NCBI RefSeq assembly: GCF_020400825.1
Contig: NZ_JAINVH010000029.1
Location: 1-64,000, forward strand
DNA length: 64,000 bases
Direction: 5' to 3'
Source of the DNA: Streptomyces sp. HPF1205
Lineage (GTDB): Bacteria; Actinomycetota; Actinomycetes; Streptomycetales; Streptomycetaceae
The stretch's first letter is position 1. Each line of letters begins with the position of its first letter. The notes below the pieces were generated by a model. That model saw nothing but the letters and a program-made list of their open reading frames with translations. It searched no databases and was not told the origin of the DNA. The position numbers and the translations under genes are program-made. Shown one piece after another: positions 42,578-51,432 of this stretch.

Positions 42578-43762
42578 ATGCCGCAGCAAGCCCCGTACGG
42601 CCCCGGGCCGGTGGTCCGGCAACTGCCCACCGACGAAGCCCGCGACCTGCTGGAGCTGACGCGCGACATCGCCCGGCGGGAGATCGCCCCCGCCGCGGCG
42701 GCGCAGGAGGAGGCGGGACGCTTCCCCCGCGAGGTCTTCACCCTGATCGGCCGGGCCGGCCTGCTCGGCCTGCCGTACGAGGAGGAGTACGGCGGGGGCG
42801 GCCAGCCGTACGAGGTGTACCTGCAGGTCCTGGAGGAGCTCGCGGCGGCCCGCCTCACCGTCGGCCTCGGGGTCAGCGTCCACACCCTGGCCAGCCACGC
42901 GGTCGCGAAGTTCGGCAGCAAGCAGCAGCGGGCCGATCACCTGCCGCACATGCTCGGCGGCGAGCTGCTGGGCGCGTACTGCCTGTCCGAGCCCACCTCG
43001 GGGTCGGACGCCGCTTCCCTGCGGACCCGGGCGGTACGCGACGGCGAGCAGTGGACCCTGGACGGCACCAAGGCGTGGATCACCCACGGCGGGGTCGCCG
43101 ACTTCTACACCGTGCTGGCGCGCAGCGGCGGCGAGGGCGCCCGGGGCATCACCGCCTACCTGGTGCCCGGCGACGCGCCCGGCCTGACCGCGGCCGCGCC
43201 CGAGCGCAAGATGGGCCTGAAGGGCTCGCCCACCGCGCAGCTCCACTTCGACGGCGTCACCGTTCCCGACAGCCGCCGGATCGGCGAGGAGGGGCAGGGC
43301 TTCGCCATCGCGCTGTCCGCGCTGGACTCCGGGCGGCTGGGCATCGCGGCCTGCGCCATCGGCGTGGCGCAGGCCGCGATGGAGGCGGCGGTCGGCTACA
43401 TGGGGGAGCGGCGGCAGTTCGCCCATCCGCTCACCGACTTCCAGGGCCTGCGCTTCATGCTCGCCGACATGGCCACCAGGATCGAGGCAGGCCGTGCCCT
43501 GTACCTCTCCGCCGCCCGGCTGCGCGACGCCGGCCGGCCGTTCGCCGCGCAGGCCGCCATGGCGAAGCTGTTCTGCACCGACACCGCCATGCAGGTGACC
43601 ACCGACGCCGTGCAGTTGCTGGGCGGCTACGGCTACACCGCCGACTTCCCCGTCGAGCGCTACATGCGCGAGGCGAAGGTGCTGCAGATCGTCGAGGGCA
43701 CCAACCAGATCCAGCGCATGGTCATCGCCCGGCACGTCGCGGGACCCGAGACGCGGGACTGA
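42578..43762 (+). CDS. Acyl-CoA dehydrogenase
   Basis: The 394-residue flavoprotein has the acyl-CoA dehydrogenase fold in order: an N-terminal helical domain (GLLGLPYEEEYGGGG), the middle beta domain with YCLSEPTSGSDAASLRT and the substrate loop KAWITHGGVADFYTVLAR, and the C-terminal domain with the catalytic-base region LLGGYGYTADFPVERYMREAKVLQIVEGTNQIQRMVIAR. Glu in VEGTNQIQ is the usual base. Substrate chain length cannot be told. The ATG at 42578 has GGAGGAG 9-10 bases upstream. Confidence 0.95.
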   Translation: MPQQAPYGPGPVVRQLPTDEARDLLELTRDIARREIAPAAAAQEEAGRFPREVFTLIGRAGLLGLPYEEEYGGGGQPYEVYLQVLEELAAARLTVGLGVSVHTLASHAVAKFGSKQQRADHLPHMLGGELLGAYCLSEPTSGSDAASLRTRAVRDGEQWTLDGTKAWITHGGVADFYTVLARSGGEGARGITAYLVPGDAPGLTAAAPERKMGLKGSPTAQLHFDGVTVPDSRRIGEEGQGFAIALSALDSGRLGIAACAIGVAQAAMEAAVGYMGERRQFAHPLTDFQGLRFMLADMATRIEAGRALYLSAARLRDAGRPFAAQAAMAKLFCTDTAMQVTTDAVQLLGGYGYTADFPVERYMREAKVLQIVEGTNQIQRMVIARHVAGPETRD

Positions 43763-43809
43763 CCGGACGCGGGACCGGCCGGACGCGGGACCGGCCGGAC
43801 GCGGCGCGG

Positions 43810-43850
43810 GCCGCGCCCGGCGGTGGTGCCGCGCCCCCCGCGGGCGCGGC
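43810..43850 (+). terminator. Terminator after the acyl-CoA dehydrogenase gene
   Basis: GCCGCGCCCG (43810-43819) pairs with CGGGCGCGGC (43841-43850), 10 bp with a 21-base loop, followed by a pyrimidine-rich stretch (GTTCTCCTTC). A run of three GACCGGCCGGACGCGG-type 16-bp units precedes it (43760-43804). Confidence 0.6.
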
Positions 43851-43988
43851 GTTCTCCTTCGCCGGTCCGCCGTCCGGGAGGCGTTCCCCCATGCGGCGGC
43901 TCCGGTGTTTCCGGTGTTGCGGTGTTTCTCGCGGCTCCGGTGTTCCCGCGTTTCCGGCGGCTCCGGCGTCCGGGGCGTCCCGGGCGGC

Positions 43989-44447
43989 TCAGGCGGCCAG
44001 CCGCGCGGCCCGCACCCGCATCGGGCGCGAGCCCGCGCCGCCGACGTGGGAGAAGGGCTGGGTGCGCCAGTCGAGACCGGCGGGCAGCGTCAGCAGCGCG
44101 GCCAGGTCCTGCTCGGGGCCGGGCCGCGAACCGTCCGCCACGGGCAGCGCGTCCGTCACCGGCAGGCCCGAGCCACCGCAGACGGTCAGGCCGAAGGGGT
44201 TCCAGGGAGTCGGGCACAGGGCGTGCTCGGGGAAGCGGTCCTCGCCGGCCAGGACCGTGATGGGCTGCCGGCATTCCGGGCAGCTCAGCCGCACGGCGTC
44301 GGCGAGGTCCTCGTCGAGCGGCTCGTCCGCGTCGTCGGCGTCATCGGCTTCGTCCAGCGGGGCGGCGAGCGCGAGGTCGCGTTCGTCACCCTCCTCGAAC
44401 GCGGGCTTGTTACGCTCGCTCCGGCTGTTGCGCGCAGAGTTACGCAT
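43989..44447 (-). CDS. Small acidic protein with zinc-ribbon-like cysteines, unknown function
   Basis: The 152-residue protein is not recognised. Residues 19-48 are strongly acidic (DEADDADDADEPLDEDLADA). A cysteine set follows (LSCPECRQPI, then ALCPTP and VCGGSG), suggestive of a zinc ribbon. The C-terminus ends RPMRVRAARLAA. The ATG at 44447 has AAGGGGG 6-7 bases upstream, and codon bias supports the gene. It lies divergent from the alditol oxidase gene. Confidence 0.65.
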   Translation of the reverse strand: MRNSARNSRSERNKPAFEEGDERDLALAAPLDEADDADDADEPLDEDLADAVRLSCPECRQPITVLAGEDRFPEHALCPTPWNPFGLTVCGGSGLPVTDALPVADGSRPGPEQDLAALLTLPAGLDWRTQPFSHVGGAGSRPMRVRAARLAA

Positions 44448-44747
44448 GCGAATCCCCCTTGGGTGGAGTGCCCTCCATCGGGCCGGCCCGGCGTCACGCT
44501 CGCGGCCATAGCGAGCACTTCCCGCCGCGCTACGCGGGTAATCGCGCCACCGGGAGCACTGGGGGCACGCACGGTGTGGCCTTCGTCACATTCTTCGTCA
44601 TGGCCGGAACGTGCGCCCCCGATGTGCGCCCGCGCACCCCCTGCGCCCCCCCGCGGAGGGGGTTGCGGCGACGGCTTGTACAGTGCCCGGCGGGCGAGGC
44701 CGCACGGGCCCGCCGACGTGCGGACGACTGGCGGGACGGCGCTCACG
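44448..44747. other. 300-base divergent gap before the alditol oxidase gene
   Basis: The gap should hold the promoters of the zinc-ribbon-like gene and of aldO. It has a few A/T-richer spots (around 44582-44600, CTTCGTCACATTC) but no clear operator or hairpin. Confidence 0.4.
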
Positions 44748-45983
44748 ATGCGAACCAACTGGGCGGGAAACCTCGCCTTCTCGGCCGAGCGGACGCACCG
44801 CCCGGCGACCCTCGGCGAACTGCGCTCCCTCGTGGCCGGCAGCCGCCGGGTCAAGGCCCTGGGCAGCGGGCACTCCTTCAGCGACGTCGCCGACACCGAC
44901 GGCGACCTCGTCGAACTCACCGCGCTGCCCCGGGAGGCCGATCTCGACGGCGCCACGGGCGCGGTGCGGGTCTCGGCCGGCATCCGCTACGCCGAACTGG
45001 CCGAAATCCTGCACGAAAAGGGCCGCGCGCTGCCCAACATGGCCTCGCTGCCACACATCTCGGTGGCCGGCTCGGTCGCCACCGGCACCCACGGCTCCGG
45101 CAGCGCCAACGGCTCCCTCGGCACCGCCGTGCGCTCCCTCGAACTGGTCACCGCGGACGGCGGCACCCGCACCCTCAGCCGCGGCGACGACGACTTCGAG
45201 GGCGCCGTCGTGGCGCTCGGCGCCCTCGGCGTGGTCACCCACCTCACCCTGGACACCGTCCCCGCCTTCGACGTCGCCCAGCGCGTCCTGACCGGACTCG
45301 CGCTTCCCCACGCCACCGCCCACTTCGAGGCGATCACCTCGGCCGCCTACAGCGTCAGCCTGTTCACCGACTGGCGGGAGCCGCGCTTCACCCAGGTCTG
45401 GCTGAAGCAGCTCGCCGGCCGCCCCGTCCCCGACCTGCCGTGGGCCGAACCCGCCACGCGGCCCGTGCACCCCGTACCCGGCATGGACCCCGTGAACTGC
45501 ACCGCCCAGCTCGGCGAGCCCGGTCCGTGGCACGAGCGGCTGCCGCACTTCCGGCCCGGCTTCATGCCCAGCAGCGGCGAGGAGCTGCAATCGGAGTACC
45601 TGCTGGCGCGCGAGCACGCCGTACCGGCCCTGGAGGCGCTGGCGGACATACGCGGGGCCATCGCCCCCGTGCTGCAGATCTGCGAGGTCCGCACCGTCGC
45701 CGCCGACCGGCTGTGGCTCAGCCCCGCGTACGGGCGCGACACCGTCGCCCTGCACTTCACCTGGGTCAAGGACCCCGAGGCCGTGCGGCCCGTGCTGGCC
45801 CGTGTCGAGGAGGCGCTGCGCCCCTTCGACCCGCGCCCGCACTGGGGCAAGGTGTTCACCATCGCGCCCGAGCGGATACGGGACGCCTATCCCCGCATGC
45901 CCGACTTCCTGCGCCTGGTCGCCGCCACCGACCCCGAGGGCACCTTCCGCAACGCCTTCCTGCGGCGGCTGCTGGACCTCTGA
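44748..45983 (+). CDS. aldO: Alditol oxidase (FAD-binding)
   Basis: The 411-residue protein matches Streptomyces AldO closely along its length: MRTNWAGN at the start, ALGSGHSFSD with His42 where FAD is covalently attached in AldO, then the shared ALPNMASLPHISVAGSVATG stretch, and PHWGKVFTI near the end. AldO oxidises the terminal hydroxyl of xylitol, sorbitol and similar polyols, giving the aldehyde and hydrogen peroxide. The ATG at 44748 has no strong ribosome site, but the protein begins where AldO does. The polyol used here is not known. Confidence 0.92.
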   Translation: MRTNWAGNLAFSAERTHRPATLGELRSLVAGSRRVKALGSGHSFSDVADTDGDLVELTALPREADLDGATGAVRVSAGIRYAELAEILHEKGRALPNMASLPHISVAGSVATGTHGSGSANGSLGTAVRSLELVTADGGTRTLSRGDDDFEGAVVALGALGVVTHLTLDTVPAFDVAQRVLTGLALPHATAHFEAITSAAYSVSLFTDWREPRFTQVWLKQLAGRPVPDLPWAEPATRPVHPVPGMDPVNCTAQLGEPGPWHERLPHFRPGFMPSSGEELQSEYLLAREHAVPALEALADIRGAIAPVLQICEVRTVAADRLWLSPAYGRDTVALHFTWVKDPEAVRPVLARVEEALRPFDPRPHWGKVFTIAPERIRDAYPRMPDFLRLVAATDPEGTFRNAFLRRLLDL

Positions 45984-46017
45984 CCGGGCGCCCGCGCGAA
46001 CCCGGCGCGATCCATAC

Positions 46018-46497
46018 ATGACAGAAACGGCCGGCCTGGCGGTAAGGTCGTCGGCTGTGGAGGAGCTGGACCGGCAGATCGTGGAACTGCTCGTGGCCGA
46101 CGGGCGCATGAGCTACACCGACCTGGGCAAGGCCACGGGCCTGTCCACGTCGGCGGTGCACCAGCGGGTGCGCAGGCTGGAGCAGCGCGGCGTGATCCGC
46201 GGGTACGCGGCCGTCATCGACCCCGAGGCCGTCGGCCTGTCGCTGACCGCGTTCATCTCCGTCAAGCCGTTCGACCCCAGCGCCCCCGACGACATCGCCG
46301 ACCGGCTCGCCGACGTCCCCGAGATCGAGGCGTGCCACAGCGTGGCGGGCGACGAGAACTACATCCTGAAAGTACGGGTCGCCACCCCCATCGAACTGGA
46401 GCACCTGCTCGGCCGCATCCGCACGCTGGCCGGGGTGTCCACCCGCACCACCGTCGTGCTCTCCACGCCGTACGAGGCCAGGCCCCCGCGCGTGTGA
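46018..46497 (+). CDS. Lrp/AsnC-family transcriptional regulator
   Basis: The 159-residue protein has the family HTH (VEELDRQIVELLVADGRMSY, then TDLGKATGLSTSAVHQRVRRL) and the RAM domain (HSVAGDENYILKVRVATPIELEHLL). It probably responds to an amino acid. The ATG at 46018 is used; a GTG at 46057, just before EELDRQ, is an alternative and would match the usual family length more closely. It sits between aldO and an amidohydrolase gene, and its last codons lie in a 28-bp repeat. Confidence 0.88.
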   Translation: MTETAGLAVRSSAVEELDRQIVELLVADGRMSYTDLGKATGLSTSAVHQRVRRLEQRGVIRGYAAVIDPEAVGLSLTAFISVKPFDPSAPDDIADRLADVPEIEACHSVAGDENYILKVRVATPIELEHLLGRIRTLAGVSTRTTVVLSTPYEARPPRV

Positions 46498-46567
46498 CGG
46501 CCGGCGCGGCCTGGCCGATGACGGTCCGCAGGCCGGCCGCCAGGCCCCCGCGCGTGTGACGGCCGGC
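46478..46567 (+). repeat. 28-bp exact direct repeat, 62 bases apart
   Basis: The 28 bases at 46478-46505, which encode the last residues and stop of the Lrp gene, are repeated exactly at 46540-46567 just before the amidohydrolase ribosome site. A local duplication of about 62 bases is the simplest cause. Confidence 0.85.
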
Positions 46568-46581
46568 CGCGGGAGACACTG

Positions 46582-48258
46582 GTGGCCATGCACAGCGACT
46601 TCGGGGCGCGGCCCCTCGACACCGCCGGCCCCGCCGCCGGCGAAGGCGGCGGCACCGTACTGCTGCGCGGCGGCTTCGTGTACAGCCCCGCCGATCCCTT
46701 CGCGACCGCCATGGTGGTGGACGGCGGGGTCGTGGCCTGGGTCGGCTCCGAGGGCGCCGCGGACTCCTTCGCCGACGGCGTCGACAGCGTCGTCCACCTC
46801 GACGGCGCCCTGGTCACCCCCGCCTTCACCGACGCCCACGTGCACACCACCGCCACCGGGCTGGCCCTGACCGGCCTGGACCTCGGCGGCGCGGCCTCGC
46901 TCGGCGAGGCCCTGGCCCGCGTCGCCGCGCACGCCGCCGCACGCCCCGGCGACCGGGTGCTGCTCGGCCACGGCTGGGACGAGACCCGCTGGCCCGAGCG
47001 GCGCCCGCCGAGCCGGGCCGAACTCGACGGGGCCACCGGCGGCCGGCCGCTGTACCTGACCCGTACCGACGTGCACTCCGCCGTGGTCACCACCGCCCTG
47101 CTCGACCTCGTGCCCGGCGTCACCGCGCTGCCCGGGTACGCGGCCGCCGGCCCGCTGACCCGCGACGCCCACCACGCGGTCCGTGCCGCCGCGTACGCCG
47201 CCGTCACCCCCGCACAGCGCGCCGCCGCCCAGCGGGCCGCCCTCGCGCACGCCGCCGCCCAGGGCATCGGCGCCGTCCACGAGTGCGCCGGCCCCGACAT
47301 CTCCTCCGAGGACGACCTGACGGCCCTGCTCGCGCTGGCCGCCGAGGAACCGGGGCCGCGCGTACTGGGCTACTGGGCGCAGGCCGTCCAGAGCGCCGAG
47401 GACCTGGACCGGCTGCGCGACCTCGGCGCGGCGGGCGCGGGCGGCGACCTCTTCGTCGACGGCTCGATCGGCTCGCACACCGCGTGGCTGCACGCCCCCT
47501 ACGCCGACGCCCCGCACACCGGCGTGACCCACCTCGACGCCGACACCGTCGCCCGCCACCTGACCCTTTGCACACGGGAAGGCGTCCAGGCCGGGTTCCA
47601 CGCCATCGGGGACGCGGCCATCGGCGCGGTCGTGGCGGGGGTGCGGGCCGCCGCCGAGGAGGCCGGCGCCGACCGTGTGCGCGCCCTGCGGCACCGCGTG
47701 GAGCACGCCGAGATGATGACGCGGGAGACCATCGCGGCCTTCGCCGAGTTCGGCCTGGTCGCCTCGGTGCAGCCCGCCTTCGACGCCACCTGGGGCGGCG
47801 AGGACGGGATGTACGCGCGCAGGCTCGGCGGCGCCAGGGCCAGGACCCTCAACCCGTTCGCCGCCATGTCCCGCGCCGGGGTGCCGCTGGCCCTCGGCTC
47901 GGACAGCCCGGTCACCCCCCTCGACCCGTGGGGCGCGGTCCGGGCGGCGGCCTTCCACCGCACCCCCGAGCACCGCGTCTCGGCGCGGGCCGCCTTCACC
48001 GCGCACACCCGGGGCGGCCGGCGAGCCGCGGGCCGGGACGACGCGGGCGTGCTGGTGCCCGGCGCCCCCGCCGACTACGCCGTGTGGCGCGTCGGCGACC
48101 TGGTCGTACAGGCGCCCGACGACCGGGTCGCCAACTGGTCGACCGACCCCCGCTCCGGCACCCCCGGCCTGCCCGACCTCACCCCCGGCCGTGAGCTGCC
48201 GACGACGCTGCTCACGGTGGTCGGCGGCCGCACGATCTTCGCACGGCCGAACGGGTGA
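46582..48258 (+). CDS. Amidohydrolase family protein (YtcJ-like)
   Basis: The 558-residue protein has the amidohydrolase-3 layout: metal-binding FTDAHVHTTATG near residue 80, GWDETRW, the ECAGPDI region, HAIGDAAIG and HRVEHAEMM for the histidines of the second metal site, and GSDSPVTPLDPW near the end. YtcJ-like proteins hydrolyse amide or formamide bonds; the true substrate is unknown. The GTG at 46582 is preferred because GGGAG is 6 bases upstream; an ATG two codons later is the alternative. Confidence 0.9.
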   Translation: MAMHSDFGARPLDTAGPAAGEGGGTVLLRGGFVYSPADPFATAMVVDGGVVAWVGSEGAADSFADGVDSVVHLDGALVTPAFTDAHVHTTATGLALTGLDLGGAASLGEALARVAAHAAARPGDRVLLGHGWDETRWPERRPPSRAELDGATGGRPLYLTRTDVHSAVVTTALLDLVPGVTALPGYAAAGPLTRDAHHAVRAAAYAAVTPAQRAAAQRAALAHAAAQGIGAVHECAGPDISSEDDLTALLALAAEEPGPRVLGYWAQAVQSAEDLDRLRDLGAAGAGGDLFVDGSIGSHTAWLHAPYADAPHTGVTHLDADTVARHLTLCTREGVQAGFHAIGDAAIGAVVAGVRAAAEEAGADRVRALRHRVEHAEMMTRETIAAFAEFGLVASVQPAFDATWGGEDGMYARRLGGARARTLNPFAAMSRAGVPLALGSDSPVTPLDPWGAVRAAAFHRTPEHRVSARAAFTAHTRGGRRAAGRDDAGVLVPGAPADYAVWRVGDLVVQAPDDRVANWSTDPRSGTPGLPDLTPGRELPTTLLTVVGGRTIFARPNG

Positions 48259-48875
48259 GCGGCACCGGGCGCATGCCGCCGAACGGTGTGCCCTGGGCCT
48301 GTCGGCACGGCCGCGGGCGCCCGCCACTGACCTGCTGATTTGGCGAAACCCCGCAGGTCAAAGGGGTGTTGACAGTTGCTGGTCGAGGGCGAGTAGGTTC
48401 GGCGACGTCCACCACAGGACGCCGGACCGGGGGCTCTCCGCGCCCGCGCCGTCCGCGCTGGGCCATGGGGCGTCGCGCCGTACGAGCACGCCGCCACTGG
48501 CAGCCAGGTCCAGCTGCGCGGCGCGCAACGCGGCTCGCCAGTGGGCCTCTCCGCCCGTGAGGGCACGGAGGGCGAGGGCCGCCCGATCGGCAGGTGTGAC
48601 CCGGGAAGGGCCCGGACGCCCAGTAGACAACGGCCTTGGTGCCGACCCGAAGCCATCGGGTCCCAGGTCGGCCCGAAGGGCTTCCGGGCCCGTTCCGTGC
48701 GGCCGCCCCGCCCGCCCGGGACGCGGAGCACGGGGCGCCGGGGCGCGTTGTGGCGTGGGCGCGTGCGATGCCACCCTGGTGCGGACGGGCCTTTGCCCTC
48801 CCGCGACCCACCGTGCGCCCCCCGCAAGGTACGGTCGCCTTCAACCACCTCTCCACCTGCAGGAAGGCCGCGACC
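48259..48875. other. 617-base gap upstream of lnt: promoter-like region, no supported gene
   Basis: No frame here shows convincing coding character. TGACCTGC (48328-48335) and GCAGGTCA (48353-48360) form an inverted repeat, and TTGACA (48369-48374) with TAGGTT (48394-48399) looks like a promoter with a 19-base spacer, about 475 bases before lnt. The remaining 400 bases are GC-rich leader or unannotated DNA. Confidence 0.45.
48369..48399 (+). promoter_or_regulatory. Candidate sigma-70-type promoter upstream of lnt
   Basis: TTGACA and TAGGTT with a 19-base spacer lie next to an 8-bp inverted repeat (48328-48360) that could be an operator. The 5' leader to lnt would be long (about 470 bases). 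Confidence 0.45.
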
Positions 48876-50573
48876 GTGCGCCCGCACCCCGACACCGCCT
48901 CCGTGGTCGGCGCCGCCACGCCCGGCCCGGCCGCCGAGGGCGCCGCCCCGCCGGAGTCCGCCGCGGCCTTGCCGCCGGCCGCGCCGCTCCCGCGCCGCAA
49001 GCACTTCGCCGCGACCGCCCGCAAGGCCGCGCCGAGCAGCGCCGTGGCGGCGGCCGGCGGAATGGCGCTGGCCCTGGCCTTCCCGCCGTACGGCGTGTGG
49101 CCGCTGTCGATCGCGGCGGTGGCCGCCTTGTCGCTGGTGACGCGCGGCCGTACCGTCAAGCAGGGCGCCTGGCTCGGGTTCGCCTTCGGGGTGCCCTTCT
49201 TCGTCTGGCTGCTGGCCTGGCTGCGCACGGTGGGCTGGGACGCGGTGGTGGGCCTGTCGCTCATCGAGGCGGCCTTCCTGGCGGGCCTGGGCGCCCTGCT
49301 GGTCCTCGCCCAGCGGCTGCCCGGCGCGCCCGTGTGGGCCGCGTGCCTGTGGGTGACCGAGGAACTCGCCCGCGACCGGCTGCCGTTCGGCGGCTTCCCG
49401 TGGGGGCGGCTGGCGTTCGCCAACACCGGCTCCCCGTTCACCCCCCTCGCCGCTCTCGGCGGCGCGCCCCTGGTGACCTTCGCGGTGGCCCTCAGCGGCA
49501 CCCTGCTGGCCGCCGCCGCGCCCGCCGCCGTGCGCGCCGTGCGCGGCACCGGCCCGGGGGTACGGCCGCGCGCCGCGCTCACCGGCGCCGCCGCCCTCGT
49601 ACTGTCAGCGGGCGTCCTGCTGTCCGGCCTGCTGGTGCCGGTGCCGACCGGCGCGAAGGACCACGTGCGGATCGCCGTCGTGCAGGGCAACGTCCAGCGG
49701 CCCGGCCTGCACTTCCTGGGCCGGCCGATGATGATCCTCGACAACCACGTCAACGCCACCCTCCGGCTCGCCGCCGACATCAAGGCCGGCCGCGTGCCCA
49801 AGCCCGACCTGGTGCTGTGGCCGGAGAACTCCTCCGACCTCGACCCGTTCACCTACCCGGCGGCATACGACAGGATCAGCCGGGCGGTCAAGGCGGTGGG
49901 CGTGCCCGTCCTGGTCGGCGCGCTGGTGGACGGCCCGGACAAGGACCACGTGCAGAACGAGGGCATCGTGTGGGACCCGGCCACCGGCCCCGGCGCCCAC
50001 TACACCAAGCAGCACCCGGTGCCGTTCGGCGAGTACGTGCCGTTCCGCAAGGAGCTCACCAAGGTCATCAGCCAGCTCAACCAGATCCCGCGCGACTTCT
50101 ACCCCGGCAAGGCCAACGGCGTCATGCGGATCGGCCCGGCCCGCCTCGGCGACGTGATCTGCTTCGAGGTCGCCTACGACGGTATCGTGCGCGACACCGT
50201 CAACGCGGGGGCGCGCGCCATCGTCGTCCAGACGAACAACGCCACCTACGGCCGCACCGGCCAGCCCGACCAGCAGCTCGCGATGTCCAAGCTGCGCGCG
50301 ATCGAACACGGCCGGGCCGTCGTCACCGCCGCGACCAGCGGGATAAGCGCGATCGTGGCTCCCGATGGCAAGATCGAACAGCGCAGCAAGGAGTTCACCC
50401 GGACGGTGCTCAGCGCCGACATCCCGCTGCGCGACCAGATCACGGTGGCCGATCGCGTCGGTGCGTTTCCCGAGTGGACTCTCGCTATCGTGGGGCTCCT
50501 GTCCTGTGCGGCCGCCATCGCGCTCGGCAGGCGCGGCATCGTAGGCATCGCGAAAGGGCGACAGCAGCAGTGA
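48876..50573 (+). CDS. lnt: Apolipoprotein N-acyltransferase
   Basis: The 565-residue membrane enzyme adds the third acyl chain to the N-terminal cysteine of lipoproteins. After a 40-residue cytoplasmic start, about six helices (ALAFPPYGVWPLSIAAVAAL and on) lead to an outward nitrilase-like domain. The triad is Glu317 in LWPENSSD, Lys378 in TKQHPVPFGEY, and Cys429 in DVICFEVAYD. The GTG at 48876 has AGGAAGG 8 bases upstream. Its stop overlaps the ppm1 start (GTGA), the well-known Lnt-Ppm1 pair of actinobacteria. Confidence 0.94.
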   Translation: MRPHPDTASVVGAATPGPAAEGAAPPESAAALPPAAPLPRRKHFAATARKAAPSSAVAAAGGMALALAFPPYGVWPLSIAAVAALSLVTRGRTVKQGAWLGFAFGVPFFVWLLAWLRTVGWDAVVGLSLIEAAFLAGLGALLVLAQRLPGAPVWAACLWVTEELARDRLPFGGFPWGRLAFANTGSPFTPLAALGGAPLVTFAVALSGTLLAAAAPAAVRAVRGTGPGVRPRAALTGAAALVLSAGVLLSGLLVPVPTGAKDHVRIAVVQGNVQRPGLHFLGRPMMILDNHVNATLRLAADIKAGRVPKPDLVLWPENSSDLDPFTYPAAYDRISRAVKAVGVPVLVGALVDGPDKDHVQNEGIVWDPATGPGAHYTKQHPVPFGEYVPFRKELTKVISQLNQIPRDFYPGKANGVMRIGPARLGDVICFEVAYDGIVRDTVNAGARAIVVQTNNATYGRTGQPDQQLAMSKLRAIEHGRAVVTAATSGISAIVAPDGKIEQRSKEFTRTVLSADIPLRDQITVADRVGAFPEWTLAIVGLLSCAAAIALGRRGIVGIAKGRQQQ

Positions 50574-51334
50574 ACGACGGCGAGCAGCGGACCTTCGGCC
50601 CGCTCGGCAGGGTCCTGGTCATCATCCCGACCTACAACGAGGCCGAGAACATCCAGCCGATCGTCCAGCGGGTCAGAAACTCCGTGCCCGAGGCCCACGT
50701 CCTGATCGCCGATGACAACAGCCCCGACGGCACCGGCAAGCTCGCCGACGAACTCGCCCTCACCGACGACCAGGTGCACGTCCTGCACCGCAAGGGCAAG
50801 GAGGGGCTGGGCGCCGCCTACCTCGCCGGCTTCCGGTGGGGCATCGCCCATGACTACGGCGTGCTCGTCGAGATGGACGCGGACGGCTCGCACCAGCCCG
50901 AGGAGCTGCCGCGGCTGCTGACCGCGCTCAAGGGCGCCGACCTGGTGCTCGGTTCGCGCTGGATCGCCGGCGGCCGGGTGGTCAACTGGCCCAAGTCCCG
51001 CGAGTTCCTCTCCCGCGGCGGCAGCACGTACTCGCGGCTGATGCTCGACGTGCCGATCCGCGACGTCACCGGCGGCTACCGGGCGTTCCGCCGGGAGACG
51101 CTGGAGGGCCTCGGCATGGACGAGGTCGCCTCGGCCGGGTACTGCTTCCAGGTCGACCTCGCCTGGCGCGCGGTGAAGGCGGGCTTCCACGTCGTCGAGG
51201 TGCCGATCACCTTCGTCGAGCGCCAGCGCGGCGACAGCAAGATGAGCCGCGCCATCGTCGCCGAGGCGCTGTGGCGGGTCACCGCCTGGGGCGTCGGCGC
51301 GCGGGCGGGCAAGGTGACCGGCCGCAAGCAGTGA
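50570..51334 (+). CDS. ppm1: Polyprenol monophosphomannose synthase
   Basis: The 254-residue GT2 glycosyltransferase makes polyprenol-phosphate-mannose, the sugar donor for mannosylation of proteins and lipoglycans on the outer side. It has the GT2 features VLVIIPTYNEAENI, IADDNSPDGTG, EMDADGSHQPEEL and LVLGSRWIAGG, and YCFQVDLAWRAVKAG further on. It is cytosolic, at the membrane. The start is fixed by overlap with lnt; in mycobacteria the two are one fused protein, so the proteins probably work together. Confidence 0.95.
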   Translation: MNDGEQRTFGPLGRVLVIIPTYNEAENIQPIVQRVRNSVPEAHVLIADDNSPDGTGKLADELALTDDQVHVLHRKGKEGLGAAYLAGFRWGIAHDYGVLVEMDADGSHQPEELPRLLTALKGADLVLGSRWIAGGRVVNWPKSREFLSRGGSTYSRLMLDVPIRDVTGGYRAFRRETLEGLGMDEVASAGYCFQVDLAWRAVKAGFHVVEVPITFVERQRGDSKMSRAIVAEALWRVTAWGVGARAGKVTGRKQ

Positions 51335-51384
51335 GGCCCGGCGGCGGGGCCGAGGGGTGAACGAGCGGCAGGGACGAGAGGCAG

Positions 51385-51422
51385 GGCGTCCCGCGGCCGG
51401 GCCCGTCCGGCCGCGGGACGCC
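51385..51422. terminator. Bidirectional terminator, 16-bp perfect stem
   Basis: Arms 51385-51400 and 51407-51422 pair perfectly over 16 bp with a 6-base loop. It lies between the convergent ppm1 gene and the pore-loop-like membrane protein gene. Confidence 0.85.
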
Positions 51423-51432
51423 GCCCGGCCCC

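Noticed and set aside
45856..48327. Open frame of more than 800 codons on the minus strand opposite the Lrp and amidohydrolase genes
   Set aside because: It is an antisense mirror frame without recognisable domains; the plus-strand genes have clear motifs.
48358..48774. Possible 138-residue gene on the minus strand in the gap upstream of lnt
   Set aside because: Low-complexity Pro/Ala/Arg product, no ribosome site and no recognisable family; the gap better fits a promoter and leader.
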